The translations under genes were made by a program, and so were the position numbers. A stretch of 64,000 bases of DNA from CAXBGS01 sp963975425 (GTDB taxonomy: Bacteria; Planctomycetota; Planctomycetia; Pirellulales; Pirellulaceae): contig CAXBGS010000003.1 in the NCBI GenBank assembly GCA_963975425.1, positions 248,001 to 312,000 on the forward strand. Direction: 5' to 3'. Positions 19,329-27,668 of this stretch are shown piece after piece; the first letter of the stretch is position 1; every line of letters starts with the position of its first letter. Below the pieces are notes generated by a model. It was not told the DNA's origin and searched no databases. It saw only the letters and a program-made list of their open reading frames with translations.

Positions 19329-19574
19329 CTAGTGAAAATCGTCGATCGACAGACTGTCAAATTCTTCGTTGAAGAACATGTCGTCTTCGGTCGGTACGGC
19401 ATCGCGAATTTTGCGGCTAAGCATCGCCGCGTCATACCACGAAAAGTCCAACTCGGGATCGGCAGCGAACCGAGCCAATTGACGCAACGTCTCATCGCGA
19501 TTTCGATCGTCGAAGAGGAAGATGAAGCGTTCCTCACCTTTGACCAACGCAAGTACGTTGATTTCCATGTCCAT
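19329..19574 (-). CDS. Small acidic protein, function unknown
   Basis: 81 aa with MEINVLALVKGEERFIFLFDD at the N-terminus, then a helix-rich middle (ETLRQLARFAADPELDFSW) and a strongly acidic tail. It starts at ATG 19572-19574; an ATG two codons later is also possible. It lies 51 bases upstream of xerC on the same strand, so the two may be co-transcribed. No recognised domain. Compact, non-repetitive composition and the position in a conserved-looking block argue that it is a real gene. Confidence 0.7.
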   Translation of the reverse strand: MDMEINVLALVKGEERFIFLFDDRNRDETLRQLARFAADPELDFSWYDAAMLSRKIRDAVPTEDDMFFNEEFDSLSIDDFH

Positions 19575-19645
19575 CGCGGAGTCCGTTTGCTGATATTGCG
19601 ACGCTGATTACCAGGACGCCGGTTACTTACCCGGCTTACCTAGAC

Positions 19646-20956
19646 TCAGTATCGGCTCAGTGGCCACCGCAGGATGAGATCGCTTTGGTCAGTTCCCCCC
19701 CGTGATTCCAACATCTCGGCGATATGCAAGTGACAACAGAAACGAATGAAATCATCGCTACGTTTTAAGTAACCCTGCCATCCTCCCGGACGTGCATCAT
19801 CACCGGTCTCGACGTAGTCACCGAGACGTTTTGTGAAGTAAGGATCATTGGCACGATAGATTTTGGTATGCGAAAGCACCGGTTCATGGCTGATCGTTGT
19901 CGGCGCCGGATGCGGCGATGGAGGATCAGGAATCAGATCGGTCGGATTGGGCCAATGCGGCGGCAGCGGCGCCTCGATTTCTTCGATGGCAAAGTCGTCG
20001 CCGGAATACCCGGCCGGAATCTCTGCGGAATCCGTTCCCTCGTTGAAATCGTTGTTCCTTAACACGTTCGATGGCAGCGTTGGCGACGCCAAGTCATGCG
20101 ATCGCGGCTGGTCCATGTCCGACGAGGGCAATTGCAGGCCATCCAAGTCCATGGGCAATGCAAGATCCTGCGGTTGATCGTGGGAAGTTTGCCGGACGGC
20201 GTCTGTGCGAACATCGTTGTTTTTGCGTCCATCACGCGGGTCGATGTCGTTTTGCCGGTCGAGTTCGTCTTGAGCACCATTACTTGAATTGGCCGGCAAA
20301 GCCGTTTCGTCGGTGACGGAGGATTCATCCGATACCGGTGACAGCAGACCATCGGGTACGCCTTGTGGCGACTGCGTTGCTAGTTGGCTTCGTGCGAGTT
20401 CAAACTCGGCTTCACGCACGATGCGGCGCGGTATTTCTTTCTCGGCTTCGGTTCCCCAGGGCAGCCCGTAACCGGCCGGAATCGGATGAAAGCCTTCGTT
20501 GGCTGCATACCAATGCACCGTCATCGCCAAACGTGGCGGATAATACATATCGAAATCAGTGACGCTGCCAACGACGACGGCTTCGACCCCTAAGACTTGT
20601 GCGAGATGCTGAAACGATTTTCCGTCACGGGGCTCGCCGTAAACGCTGGCATACTGAAACCACTGAGCCTTGGTCACGCCGACGGGCAGGACTTCGAAAC
20701 CGGGGATCGATTGCAATTCGGCGTAGTAGGCTTCGGCAATCGCATCACCGTCGACGGACGGTTCGCTGCTCTGGTTATAGAAAGGCAGCACCGCGACACG
20801 CTTGATCTGCGGAAACGGATTGTGCAGCGAATCGCGAAAACGTGTCTCGGGAACGAGCGAACATCCCGAGATGGCGGCGACGCATGACAAGAGCGCGATC
20901 GCACAGAACGCCCGATTAACGGCGTCAATGGTCGCAACGGTTGAATTCAGTTTCAC
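19646..20956 (-). CDS. Lipoprotein with an N-terminal TolB/CsgG-like domain
   Basis: 436 aa. The signal peptide ends in a lipobox AISGC with Cys32. The next about 150 residues start with IKRVAVLPFYNQS and continue with AIAEAYYAELQSIPGFEVLPVG and a VEAVVVGSVTDF strand. This resembles the small alpha/beta fold at the start of TolB, CsgG and related envelope lipoproteins (inference from the pattern). Residues 200-330 are a low-complexity, Ser/Asp/Asn-rich linker; the last 80 residues are again ordered, with SDDFIRFCCHLHIAEML. Start is GTG 20954-20956; no better ATG exists before the signal. Probably an envelope assembly or stress protein. Confidence 0.72.
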   Translation of the reverse strand: MKLNSTVATIDAVNRAFCAIALLSCVAAISGCSLVPETRFRDSLHNPFPQIKRVAVLPFYNQSSEPSVDGDAIAEAYYAELQSIPGFEVLPVGVTKAQWFQYASVYGEPRDGKSFQHLAQVLGVEAVVVGSVTDFDMYYPPRLAMTVHWYAANEGFHPIPAGYGLPWGTEAEKEIPRRIVREAEFELARSQLATQSPQGVPDGLLSPVSDESSVTDETALPANSSNGAQDELDRQNDIDPRDGRKNNDVRTDAVRQTSHDQPQDLALPMDLDGLQLPSSDMDQPRSHDLASPTLPSNVLRNNDFNEGTDSAEIPAGYSGDDFAIEEIEAPLPPHWPNPTDLIPDPPSPHPAPTTISHEPVLSHTKIYRANDPYFTKRLGDYVETGDDARPGGWQGYLKRSDDFIRFCCHLHIAEMLESRGGTDQSDLILRWPLSRY

Positions 20957-21167
20957 GGCTAGTGCCAGCGCAGGGATGCGCGCATGGTCCTCGCCCCCAC
21001 TGGCAAGGATCGGCCGATTCGGCAGGCCGACTTTAGCGATTCGGCAAGAAAGATGGCCAGCTTGCTACTAATGACCGCCCCCGCCCCTCACCGAGCCCGC
21101 CTCACCGAGCCCGCCAATCAGGTGCAGCGATGGGCCGTGTCGACAGCTATCGACCGTCTCAACAGCG

Positions 21168-21243
21168 ATCGGCCGTCGTCATAACTATCGTCCGTAGTAA
21201 TAACTATCGGCCGTAGTAATAACTATCGGCCGTAGTAATAAAC
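21168..21243. repeat. 4 x 19-bp minisatellite over a stop codon
   Basis: Four tandem 19-bp units: 21168-21186, 21187-21205, 21206-21224 and 21225-21243, based on ATCGGCCGTAGTAATAACT with one to four changes per unit. Degenerate half-units precede it from about 21144. On the minus strand each unit reads YYYGR then TAG in one frame, so the last copy supplies the C-terminus and stop codon of the exported protein at 21223-21585. Confidence 0.9.
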
Positions 21244-21585
21244 GGGCACATAGTAGGTGCGATTGGGCGAATACCGGCTGGAAGTCATCGGGGTCGAGCC
21301 CCAATTGGGTCGCAGCGGCTCATGGCCGATCCATAGATTGCGTTCCAGGCGAGCGATGCGTTGCCGCGAGCGGTACAGGGCACGTGCCTGTCGCAACTCG
21401 GCCGCTGTCATCGGGCTGGTGCGAAGGTCCGACGCACTGGACGGATTCGGCGAGGTTTCAAGCGACTCGAACAGGGACGAAACGGCGTCCGATTGTCCCT
21501 TACCCGTGTCTTGCGCCGTCGCGTTGCACACTGCCGAAAGTGAAAGGATCATCGTTGCGGCGATGAAGAAGCGGCGAATTTTCAT
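21223..21585 (-). CDS. Small exported protein ending in YYYGR
   Basis: 120 aa starting at ATG 21583-21585, with a signal peptide (KIRRFFIAATMILSLSAV, cut near ATA|QD). The mature part has a Ser-rich spacer, a helical TAAELRQARALYRSRQRIARLERN segment and a Pro/Tyr-rich end RYSPNRTYYVPVYYYGR. The stop codon lies in the 19-bp minisatellite, and repeat-number changes would change the C-terminus little because each unit carries a TAG. No known domain; probably periplasmic or surface-associated. A start four codons earlier (21597) is possible. Confidence 0.65.
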   Translation of the reverse strand: MKIRRFFIAATMILSLSAVCNATAQDTGKGQSDAVSSLFESLETSPNPSSASDLRTSPMTAAELRQARALYRSRQRIARLERNLWIGHEPLRPNWGSTPMTSSRYSPNRTYYVPVYYYGR

Positions 21586-21878
21586 GGCAGGTTCCACGAT
21601 GGGATGGACGGAATTGAAAACCGATCTGACTTGTCTGGGGCATCGGATGCCCGCTCAGTCAGACTTCATCAACCATGACGATTCCGCGGCGGGATCGCAA
21701 AAATTGTCGACGAAGATGCGGATTATTTGGGTCGTCCCCCTTCAATTTTTTCGCAGAGCGATTCCACTGTAGTAAGAAGTCGGGCGTTGTCCCGAACAGG
21801 GTCAGGCCACCTGAACGCGCCCTGGCTGACCACTTCAATCAAACTTCCATTTCAAAACACGCCAGGAGAACCATCCCC
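21586..21878. other. Divergent intergenic region
   Basis: This 293-base space separates two divergent small exported-protein genes and must hold both promoters. No gene, RNA fold or clear operator was seen apart from the ribosome binding site AGGAGA at 21864-21869 belonging to the next gene. Confidence 0.45.
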
Positions 21879-22094
21879 GTGAAAATTTGCCGACAACTTT
21901 TTTCGTGCGTCGCCGTCATCATGCTCGCAGCCTCGTTTGGTTGCCAACCGCCAGCCGCCGACACCGACGTTGATGTATCGACGTCCACCGCCGAAGAAGC
22001 TGGCAGCGGAACATCGAACACGACCACCGGCGCCGAAACACCCGCCAGCAACGTGACGACCGGCAGCGAAACGCCTGCTGGCGAAACTCCCTAG
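21879..22094 (+). CDS. Small lipoprotein with Thr/Ser-rich tail
   Basis: 71 aa. The start is GTG 21879-21881, fixed by a good ribosome binding site AGGAGA at 21864-21869 (9-base spacing) and by the signal peptide that follows at once. Lipobox ASFGC gives Cys22 as the anchored residue. The mature 50 residues are almost only Thr, Ser, Ala, Gly, Glu and Asn (TSNTTTGAETPASNVTTGS), with an internal near-repeat. Such tails are typical of small planctomycete lipoproteins; function unknown. A hairpin (CCACCGTC/GACGGTGG, near 22112-22131) and a strong terminator at 22238 follow. Confidence 0.7.
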   Translation: MKICRQLFSCVAVIMLAASFGCQPPAADTDVDVSTSTAEEAGSGTSNTTTGAETPASNVTTGSETPAGETP

Positions 22095-22237
22095 AGCATT
22101 CCGTCGTAAAGACAGCCACCGTCGCCTGACGGTGGTCCTCGCTTGGATGAACATCGCTAAGAATCAAGACCCAATATTGTTTCTAGTGATGCTATAAGCA
22201 CTAACAAACGCGGCATGCCGCGAACGGCAACAAGACG

Positions 22238-22273
22238 AAAGGCCAATGCGAATGATTTCGCATTGGCCTTTTT
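22238..22273 (+). terminator. Rho-independent terminator
   Basis: Perfect 15-bp stem: AAAGGCCAATGCGAA at 22238-22252 pairs with TTCGCATTGGCCTTT at 22257-22271 around a TGAT loop, and the T-run continues to 22273. It lies between the convergent lipoprotein (+) and sulfatase (-) genes; the T-run favours the plus strand but the stem could serve both. Confidence 0.85.
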
Positions 22274-22338
22274 CGTGCAGCGATCACCGCGATCCTGTCA
22301 CGCTCAGGCATGCAAGACAGCGGACCAGCCCGACAACA

Positions 22339-23832
22339 TCAACGAAGACTCTCGAAGTGATCCGTAATCAGCTTCGCGTGTTCCGAGACGACAGATTTGT
22401 ACTGCGATTGACCGACAACATTGCGTGTTTCTTGCAGCCCATCGGTGTAATCGTACAGCTCGTGGCGCAACACCCGCTGACGCTGACTTTGATCGCGCCA
22501 CTGGACGTAACGATACCGCTTTGTTCGCACCGTGTAGGCCATTGTGTTTTGATGGTCACCGCCCACCGGTGATATCTGTCCAAAGGCCGCATGCTTGATC
22601 GCGTCAACGTCGCCCGATACCAACGGCATCAGCGACTCGCCCTGCAGGTGCTCCGGTCGATCGAGACCACAGTATTCCACCAGCGTTGGATAAACATCCA
22701 CCGTTTCGACAATCGCATCGGTGTGACGGCCCGATAGCGATTGGCGTCCTGGAAAGCGAACGATCAAGGGTGAACGCATCGCGCCCTCAAACTGGGTGTG
22801 CTTGGCCCAACGATTCTGATCACCAAGATGAAATCCGTGGTCTCCCCAAATCACGACCGCGGTGGAATCGGTTAGCCCAAGTCGCTCGAGCTGTTCCAGC
22901 AGACGACCGATATGATGATCGGTGTAACTGACACAGGCATAGTAGGCCTTGGTCAGTTGCAGCGTTTGCGATTCGTCCGGGCGATCTGATCGTGAAAACA
23001 TCTTTCGTTGCTCGACGTCGTTTTCGTCAACGCGTGAGTAACCGTATGAATCAATTTCGCCCCAGTTGTACATGAAGTCGACGGCGTCGGCCGGAAACTG
23101 CTGCGGAGCAAGCGGTGCGAGATCAACGTCATCATAAAGTTCCCAAGAGCGTTTCGGCGCGACCAACGGCAGATGTGGCTTATAGAAACCCACCGCGATA
23201 AAAAACGGCACGTCCTGGTGTTCTTGTATTGCCGCAAGCGCTTTTTCAGCATTGCGAAAATCAGTGTGAGCCTGTTCGTTGCCGTTGAAAATCTCGATTG
23301 CCGGTCGCCAGGATTCCCGCTTGTTCTTGGCCTTCGGCTGGTAGGGAAAATCGACGTAACAGGCCCAATCCGTCGGCGACTTCGTCGGTTTTTCACTCCA
23401 GCCGCAACCGTCAGCGCCACCGGTGCCGTGATAGATCTTGCCAAACCCCAAAGTCGTATAGCCGTGGCGGCGAAACGACAGCGGCAACGTCGGCATGCGG
23501 TCGGGTTGTTGGGCAATCACAGACCACTGGCCGTTGTGATAGATCCCAGAGCGATCCGGCCGGACGCCACCGGTCAAGACGCAGCGAGACGGTCCGCAAA
23601 CCGGCCACTGAACATAGTGTCGATCAAACCGGATTGCCGTCTTGGCGAACCGGTCGATGTTTGGCGTGATCGCTTGCCCGCCGTAGCACCCCATGACCGG
23701 TCGTAAGTCATCGATGCAAATCAACAAGACATTCTTGCGTGATTGTTTCGCGACGGGGACCGCGTCACCAACCGCCCACGCGGATGAACTTGTCAGCACA
23801 CCGATTGCCACCCACCACACACGCCAATTCAT
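22339..23832 (-). CDS. Secreted sulfatase, iduronate-2-sulfatase-like (CGPSR)
   Basis: 497 aa with an N-terminal signal peptide (cut near SAWA|VG). CIDDLRP at 39-45 provides metal-binding Asp41/Asp42, and the signature CGPSR has Cys79 as the formylglycine precursor, followed by VLTGGVRP. The CIDDLRPVMGCYGG start and the VIWGDHGFHLGDQNRWAKHT stretch near residue 330 are typical of the iduronate-2-sulfatase branch. A ribosome binding site AAGGTG precedes ATG 23830-23832. It follows the DUF1552 gene on the same strand, 45 bases away, so these may form one operon. Substrate unknown. Confidence 0.92.
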   Translation of the reverse strand: MNWRVWWVAIGVLTSSSAWAVGDAVPVAKQSRKNVLLICIDDLRPVMGCYGGQAITPNIDRFAKTAIRFDRHYVQWPVCGPSRCVLTGGVRPDRSGIYHNGQWSVIAQQPDRMPTLPLSFRRHGYTTLGFGKIYHGTGGADGCGWSEKPTKSPTDWACYVDFPYQPKAKNKRESWRPAIEIFNGNEQAHTDFRNAEKALAAIQEHQDVPFFIAVGFYKPHLPLVAPKRSWELYDDVDLAPLAPQQFPADAVDFMYNWGEIDSYGYSRVDENDVEQRKMFSRSDRPDESQTLQLTKAYYACVSYTDHHIGRLLEQLERLGLTDSTAVVIWGDHGFHLGDQNRWAKHTQFEGAMRSPLIVRFPGRQSLSGRHTDAIVETVDVYPTLVEYCGLDRPEHLQGESLMPLVSGDVDAIKHAAFGQISPVGGDHQNTMAYTVRTKRYRYVQWRDQSQRQRVLRHELYDYTDGLQETRNVVGQSQYKSVVSEHAKLITDHFESLR

Positions 23833-23877
23833 TCCTGAACACCTTTTACTTGGTTGTAAGACGTGACGACGCGCGGC

Positions 23878-25455
23878 TTAACCTTTTTGCGTCCCGGGTG
23901 CCTTACCAAAGATCGATCGTAAATCCGTCACATCGGTGATGAGCACCTTGCCACCTGAGGACTGACCGGTTCCCGTTAGTGTCACTCCGGTTCCACAGTG
24001 GTACGCAAGATTGAAATCATGAAAATCGCGAAACTGAACTTCTACGCGGACGGATTGTCTGCCTTGGACGTCGACATAAAACACTTTGGCTTCGTCCAAG
24101 TTCTCTGACATCCGCAGGCGTCCCTGAACCGTGATCTTCTCACCTTCCGTCCGCACCCAGCTTTCGAACGCCCTTTCGCGGTAAGGCTGAAAATCCGAAC
24201 CATCCAGACCAGGTAAAGGATCGGCCGATCGTCCGTACGCATCCGATTCGATGCCGAACTTTTTCAACAGTGACAGGTGCAACCGGCCAAGTTGTTGGTT
24301 CTGGTCGTACCGGACATAGCGTCCCGTCTTGATCATTTGCTTGCCGCCCGCCAAGACAATCGGGATGCGAGTCGCGGTGTGATTGTCGCTGTGCCCCATC
24401 CCGCTGCCATACAACACCAGCGTATTGTCCAGCAGTGTACCGTCACCCTCCTGATGAGATTTCAATTTCGTTAGCAACGAATCAAACTTTTCCATATGCC
24501 ACAAACTAATTTTCAGCAGCGAATCGAGATTCGTCCGGCTAAAGTTACGAAAAAAGTGCGACAGGTAGTGGTGCTGTTCGGTAATTCCGAGAAAGTCAAA
24601 GACCATCCGACTGTTGCTGTTGCCCAACATATAAGTGACGCAGCGTGTCGAGTCGGTCCACAGAGCCAGAACGATCAGGTCAATCATGGTTTCGACTTGC
24701 TCGTCCAGCGTTGCGCTGGTCCCAGGTCGGCGCAGCTTGGCGACATCGACATTCAGATCGGCCTGTCGCATATTTTGCAGGCGTTTCTCACTGCCACGAA
24801 CAACGCTTAGGTATTCGTCTAACGTTCTGCGATCTTCTCGACCGGCACTTCGCATCAAAGATTTTGCGTCGTCCTGAACTTGATCGAGCACGCTGATCAG
24901 TTCACGTCGTCGTTGTGGATTGGCAGCCGGATTTCGAAACAGTCGATCGAAAATGAGCTGAGGATCACTTTCGCGCGGAATGGCCGCTCCGTGTCGGTCA
25001 TAGGAGATATAGCTGCAACCGAACTGATTCGGGAACAACCCTTCCGTTGTCAGTTCCAGAGATCGATGCGGCGTGTCACCGCAAATCTTGTCGGCGATGA
25101 TTTGGTCGACCGAGGCCGACGTCGTATTCTCGTGGTGCCCGGACAAGAATCGTCGAGTCGAATTCTTATGCGACGAAAAACCAAAGTCGCCCATGTTGTC
25201 CAAGATCAACAAGTCGTCTTTGTGCTTTGCAAACGGCTTCATCAAAGGCGACATACGGAAGTCGTACTCGCTGCCGCCATTGATGTTCCAACTGGGCGGA
25301 TGCACGCCGTTCGGTTTGAACAACGTCATGAAGCGTGTTGGCGGCGATTGGTCCGCATCGGTACTTGCCGATGCACGCGTCAGATTCAGCATCGGCAATG
25401 GCAACAGCGTTCCCGCGCCTCGCAAAAACTTGCGGCGTTGAATTCTTGTGTTCAT
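23878..25455 (-). CDS. DUF1552 exported protein
   Basis: 525 aa. The N-terminus carries a Tat-type signal (RRKFLRGAG, then LLPLPML), so the folded protein would be exported. Family landmarks are TLFKPNGVHPPSWNI, a stretch around LDNMGDFGFSSHKNSTRRFLSGH, and VLYGSGMGHSDNHT. DUF1552 genes in planctomycetes almost always sit directly behind a DUF1592-type cytochrome gene, as here: its ATG (25453-25455) follows the upstream TAG with no gap. The biochemical role is not established. The fold around GSGMGHSDNH recalls the alkaline phosphatase/sulfatase superfamily (inference). Confidence 0.9.
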   Translation of the reverse strand: MNTRIQRRKFLRGAGTLLPLPMLNLTRASASTDADQSPPTRFMTLFKPNGVHPPSWNINGGSEYDFRMSPLMKPFAKHKDDLLILDNMGDFGFSSHKNSTRRFLSGHHENTTSASVDQIIADKICGDTPHRSLELTTEGLFPNQFGCSYISYDRHGAAIPRESDPQLIFDRLFRNPAANPQRRRELISVLDQVQDDAKSLMRSAGREDRRTLDEYLSVVRGSEKRLQNMRQADLNVDVAKLRRPGTSATLDEQVETMIDLIVLALWTDSTRCVTYMLGNSNSRMVFDFLGITEQHHYLSHFFRNFSRTNLDSLLKISLWHMEKFDSLLTKLKSHQEGDGTLLDNTLVLYGSGMGHSDNHTATRIPIVLAGGKQMIKTGRYVRYDQNQQLGRLHLSLLKKFGIESDAYGRSADPLPGLDGSDFQPYRERAFESWVRTEGEKITVQGRLRMSENLDEAKVFYVDVQGRQSVRVEVQFRDFHDFNLAYHCGTGVTLTGTGQSSGGKVLITDVTDLRSIFGKAPGTQKG

Positions 25456-27453
25456 CTAACTTCGATCATCCAAGAGTATTGTTTCTCGAAATGGCAAGCT
25501 GCCAGCAACTTCATGGAAAAGGTCTCGCCACGAACCGTTTGTCTCGATCATCTTTTGGGTGATCGAACGAACGACGGCCGCGTCATCAACCGTCAGCTTG
25601 CGACCGTACGCATACGCCATGGTCCGCTGCACGATATTTCGAACAACCGCCTCTCGCTGACTCGTTGCCAAAATCTGTTTTAGCTGTTCGATTCCCGCAA
25701 ACGTTTCGCCACTGGGCAACTTGCCACTGGTATCCAGTTCGGCGGGATCGTCAATGTAGTCCGATTTCTTCGGGGCTCTCTTTTTTTGCGGATTGTCCGA
25801 GGTCAGGCGGTAATGTCCATTGTCGTCAAACGCTTGCAGTGCGAATCCCAGCGGGTCGATTTTATTATGACAGACCGCGCAGCTGTTGTTTCGACGATGC
25901 TGTTCGAACCGCTGGCGAAACGTCAGGTTCTCACCGCGACGGTTAGGCTCGACCTGTCCGACATTGGCTGGCGGATCGGGCAGCTCGTCGCCCAAGATTC
26001 GCTCCAGCACCCAGGTTCCGCGCAGAATTGGCCCCCGGTTCATCGCCAGCACGCCAGGCATCGTCAAAATGCCACCGCGATAAGTCGCCTGCTCCAGTTC
26101 GATGCGCTGGTTCGGATAGGTTTGCTGTTCGATACCTCGCTGTTTCTCACTCTTGGTCAACTGTTTCGAATCGGCACCGTACATCTTCGCTGTGTAGCGA
26201 TTCGCAAACGCCGTCCGGCTGTCGATCAACTCGATCAACGGTCGGTCTTCAGCGATCAGATACTTCACGAAATCGATCGGCTGGGACTGCAGCGCGGCGG
26301 TCTCAGGCGGATTATCTGAAACGTGTTCGATTTCAGAAAGCGAAAGCCACTCGGTAACAAACACCTCGGCAAGACTGTCCGCTTTGGGCGATGCGAGCAT
26401 CCGATCGATCTGCGAGGCATACGTTTGCGGATCACTTAACGTGCCGTCGGCTGCCGACTGCATCAATGCCTCATCGGGCATATCCGCCCACAAAAAATAC
26501 GACAAGCGTTCGGCAAGTTCGAACCGGTCCACCGGCTGCTGCCCGACGCTGTTCCGCTCGATTCGCAATCCGCGATAGATGAAGTCGGGCGACATCAGCA
26601 ACATTTCCAGCTCGGCCTTCAACGCCAACTTTAATTCCGCGCCACGCCGACCGCCGAGCCGCGCCACAATCGCTTTGACTTCCGACTCTGGCACATCGCG
26701 GCGTTTGACAAGCGGCACAAATTTCTGCAGCAGTCTGTTGGCATGTTTCGGCGTGAATGTGTCACCATTGATCGGACCGGTGAACCGAGCAAGTTCCTCA
26801 CGTCGCGGCAGAGAGAAAAATTCTTGCAGCGCGGCATCGACCAGAAACGAATATTGATCCCAAACGACAGACGTCAGTGGGTTCTGATGTGTATCGTTCT
26901 TGAATCCACTTTGTCCCGGCGGATCCTCTGGCAGCAACTTGATCACCATCGAGCGCTGCGTCACCGTCTGCTCGGCCTCGATCACGTCGACTTCCAGATC
27001 AAAACCCAACAGGGTTCGAAGTGTGTTGCGGTATTCGGTGACCGACAAACGTCTCGGCCGCATCACGGCAGGTCGTGGTTCGGCTTGACCGACAAATACT
27101 TGATACCAATTTTCGATACGTCGGCGATCTTCATCCGACGGTTGCTTGGCATCCTCGGGCGGCATCGATCCGGACCGCAGCACATCGATCATCGACTGCC
27201 AAATCTCGAACGCTTCATTGACCGCTTGCCGCGTTTCGATTGCCCCGAAATCAATGTCTCCGTTGACATCATCACCGGCATGGCATTCAAAGCAAAACTG
27301 CTTCAGAAACGGCTTCACCTCGTTTTCAAAGGTGTCCGCGCCTACACTTGCCGAGGTGAACGACATGACCGCCAACAGATGCACCGCGATCGCAATGCGA
27401 TGATTCCATCGCGATCGAGGCGGCCAAGAATTCCGATGCAAATCACCAATCAT
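25456..27453 (-). CDS. DUF1587/1592/1588/1585/1595 protein with c-type heme sites
   Basis: 665 aa exported protein of the large planctomycete cytochrome family. After a signal peptide (HLLAVMSFTSASVGA) comes a heme-attachment site CFECH at 54-58, then DUF1587, DUF1595, DUF1592, DUF1588 and DUF1585 regions in the usual order; a second CxxCH (CAVCH) lies in the DUF1588 part in CHNKIDPLGFALQAFD. ATG 27451-27453 is preferred; the codon before it is TTG. It is translationally adjacent to the DUF1552 gene. Probably a periplasmic redox protein that works with its DUF1552 partner; the substrate is unknown. Confidence 0.9.
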   Translation of the reverse strand: MIGDLHRNSWPPRSRWNHRIAIAVHLLAVMSFTSASVGADTFENEVKPFLKQFCFECHAGDDVNGDIDFGAIETRQAVNEAFEIWQSMIDVLRSGSMPPEDAKQPSDEDRRRIENWYQVFVGQAEPRPAVMRPRRLSVTEYRNTLRTLLGFDLEVDVIEAEQTVTQRSMVIKLLPEDPPGQSGFKNDTHQNPLTSVVWDQYSFLVDAALQEFFSLPRREELARFTGPINGDTFTPKHANRLLQKFVPLVKRRDVPESEVKAIVARLGGRRGAELKLALKAELEMLLMSPDFIYRGLRIERNSVGQQPVDRFELAERLSYFLWADMPDEALMQSAADGTLSDPQTYASQIDRMLASPKADSLAEVFVTEWLSLSEIEHVSDNPPETAALQSQPIDFVKYLIAEDRPLIELIDSRTAFANRYTAKMYGADSKQLTKSEKQRGIEQQTYPNQRIELEQATYRGGILTMPGVLAMNRGPILRGTWVLERILGDELPDPPANVGQVEPNRRGENLTFRQRFEQHRRNNSCAVCHNKIDPLGFALQAFDDNGHYRLTSDNPQKKRAPKKSDYIDDPAELDTSGKLPSGETFAGIEQLKQILATSQREAVVRNIVQRTMAYAYGRKLTVDDAAVVRSITQKMIETNGSWRDLFHEVAGSLPFRETILLDDRS

Positions 27454-27668
27454 CAACGGCTAATTCACGTGGGCGGCGGGAAACACAGGCGGGCAGAGCA
27501 ATGATCAGCACACTCGAAAAACGCAATGATCATCGAGGAAAGATCAATGGCGGATCGCACTCATCGGCGTCACTGATCGATTGCATTCAAACATGAGTAT
27601 AGTCGATCCGAACGAACACGTGATTTCGCGGGCGGCCGGCCAGTATCTGATTCGGCGCGGCGTCCCGA

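Noticed and set aside
21168..21243. CRISPR array
   Set aside because: Units are 19 bp in direct contact without spacers; no cas gene in the window.
22209..22222. Regulatory palindrome CGCGGCATGCCGCG
   Set aside because: Perfect 14-bp palindrome, but it lies in a convergent gap after both genes near the terminator, so an operator role is unlikely.
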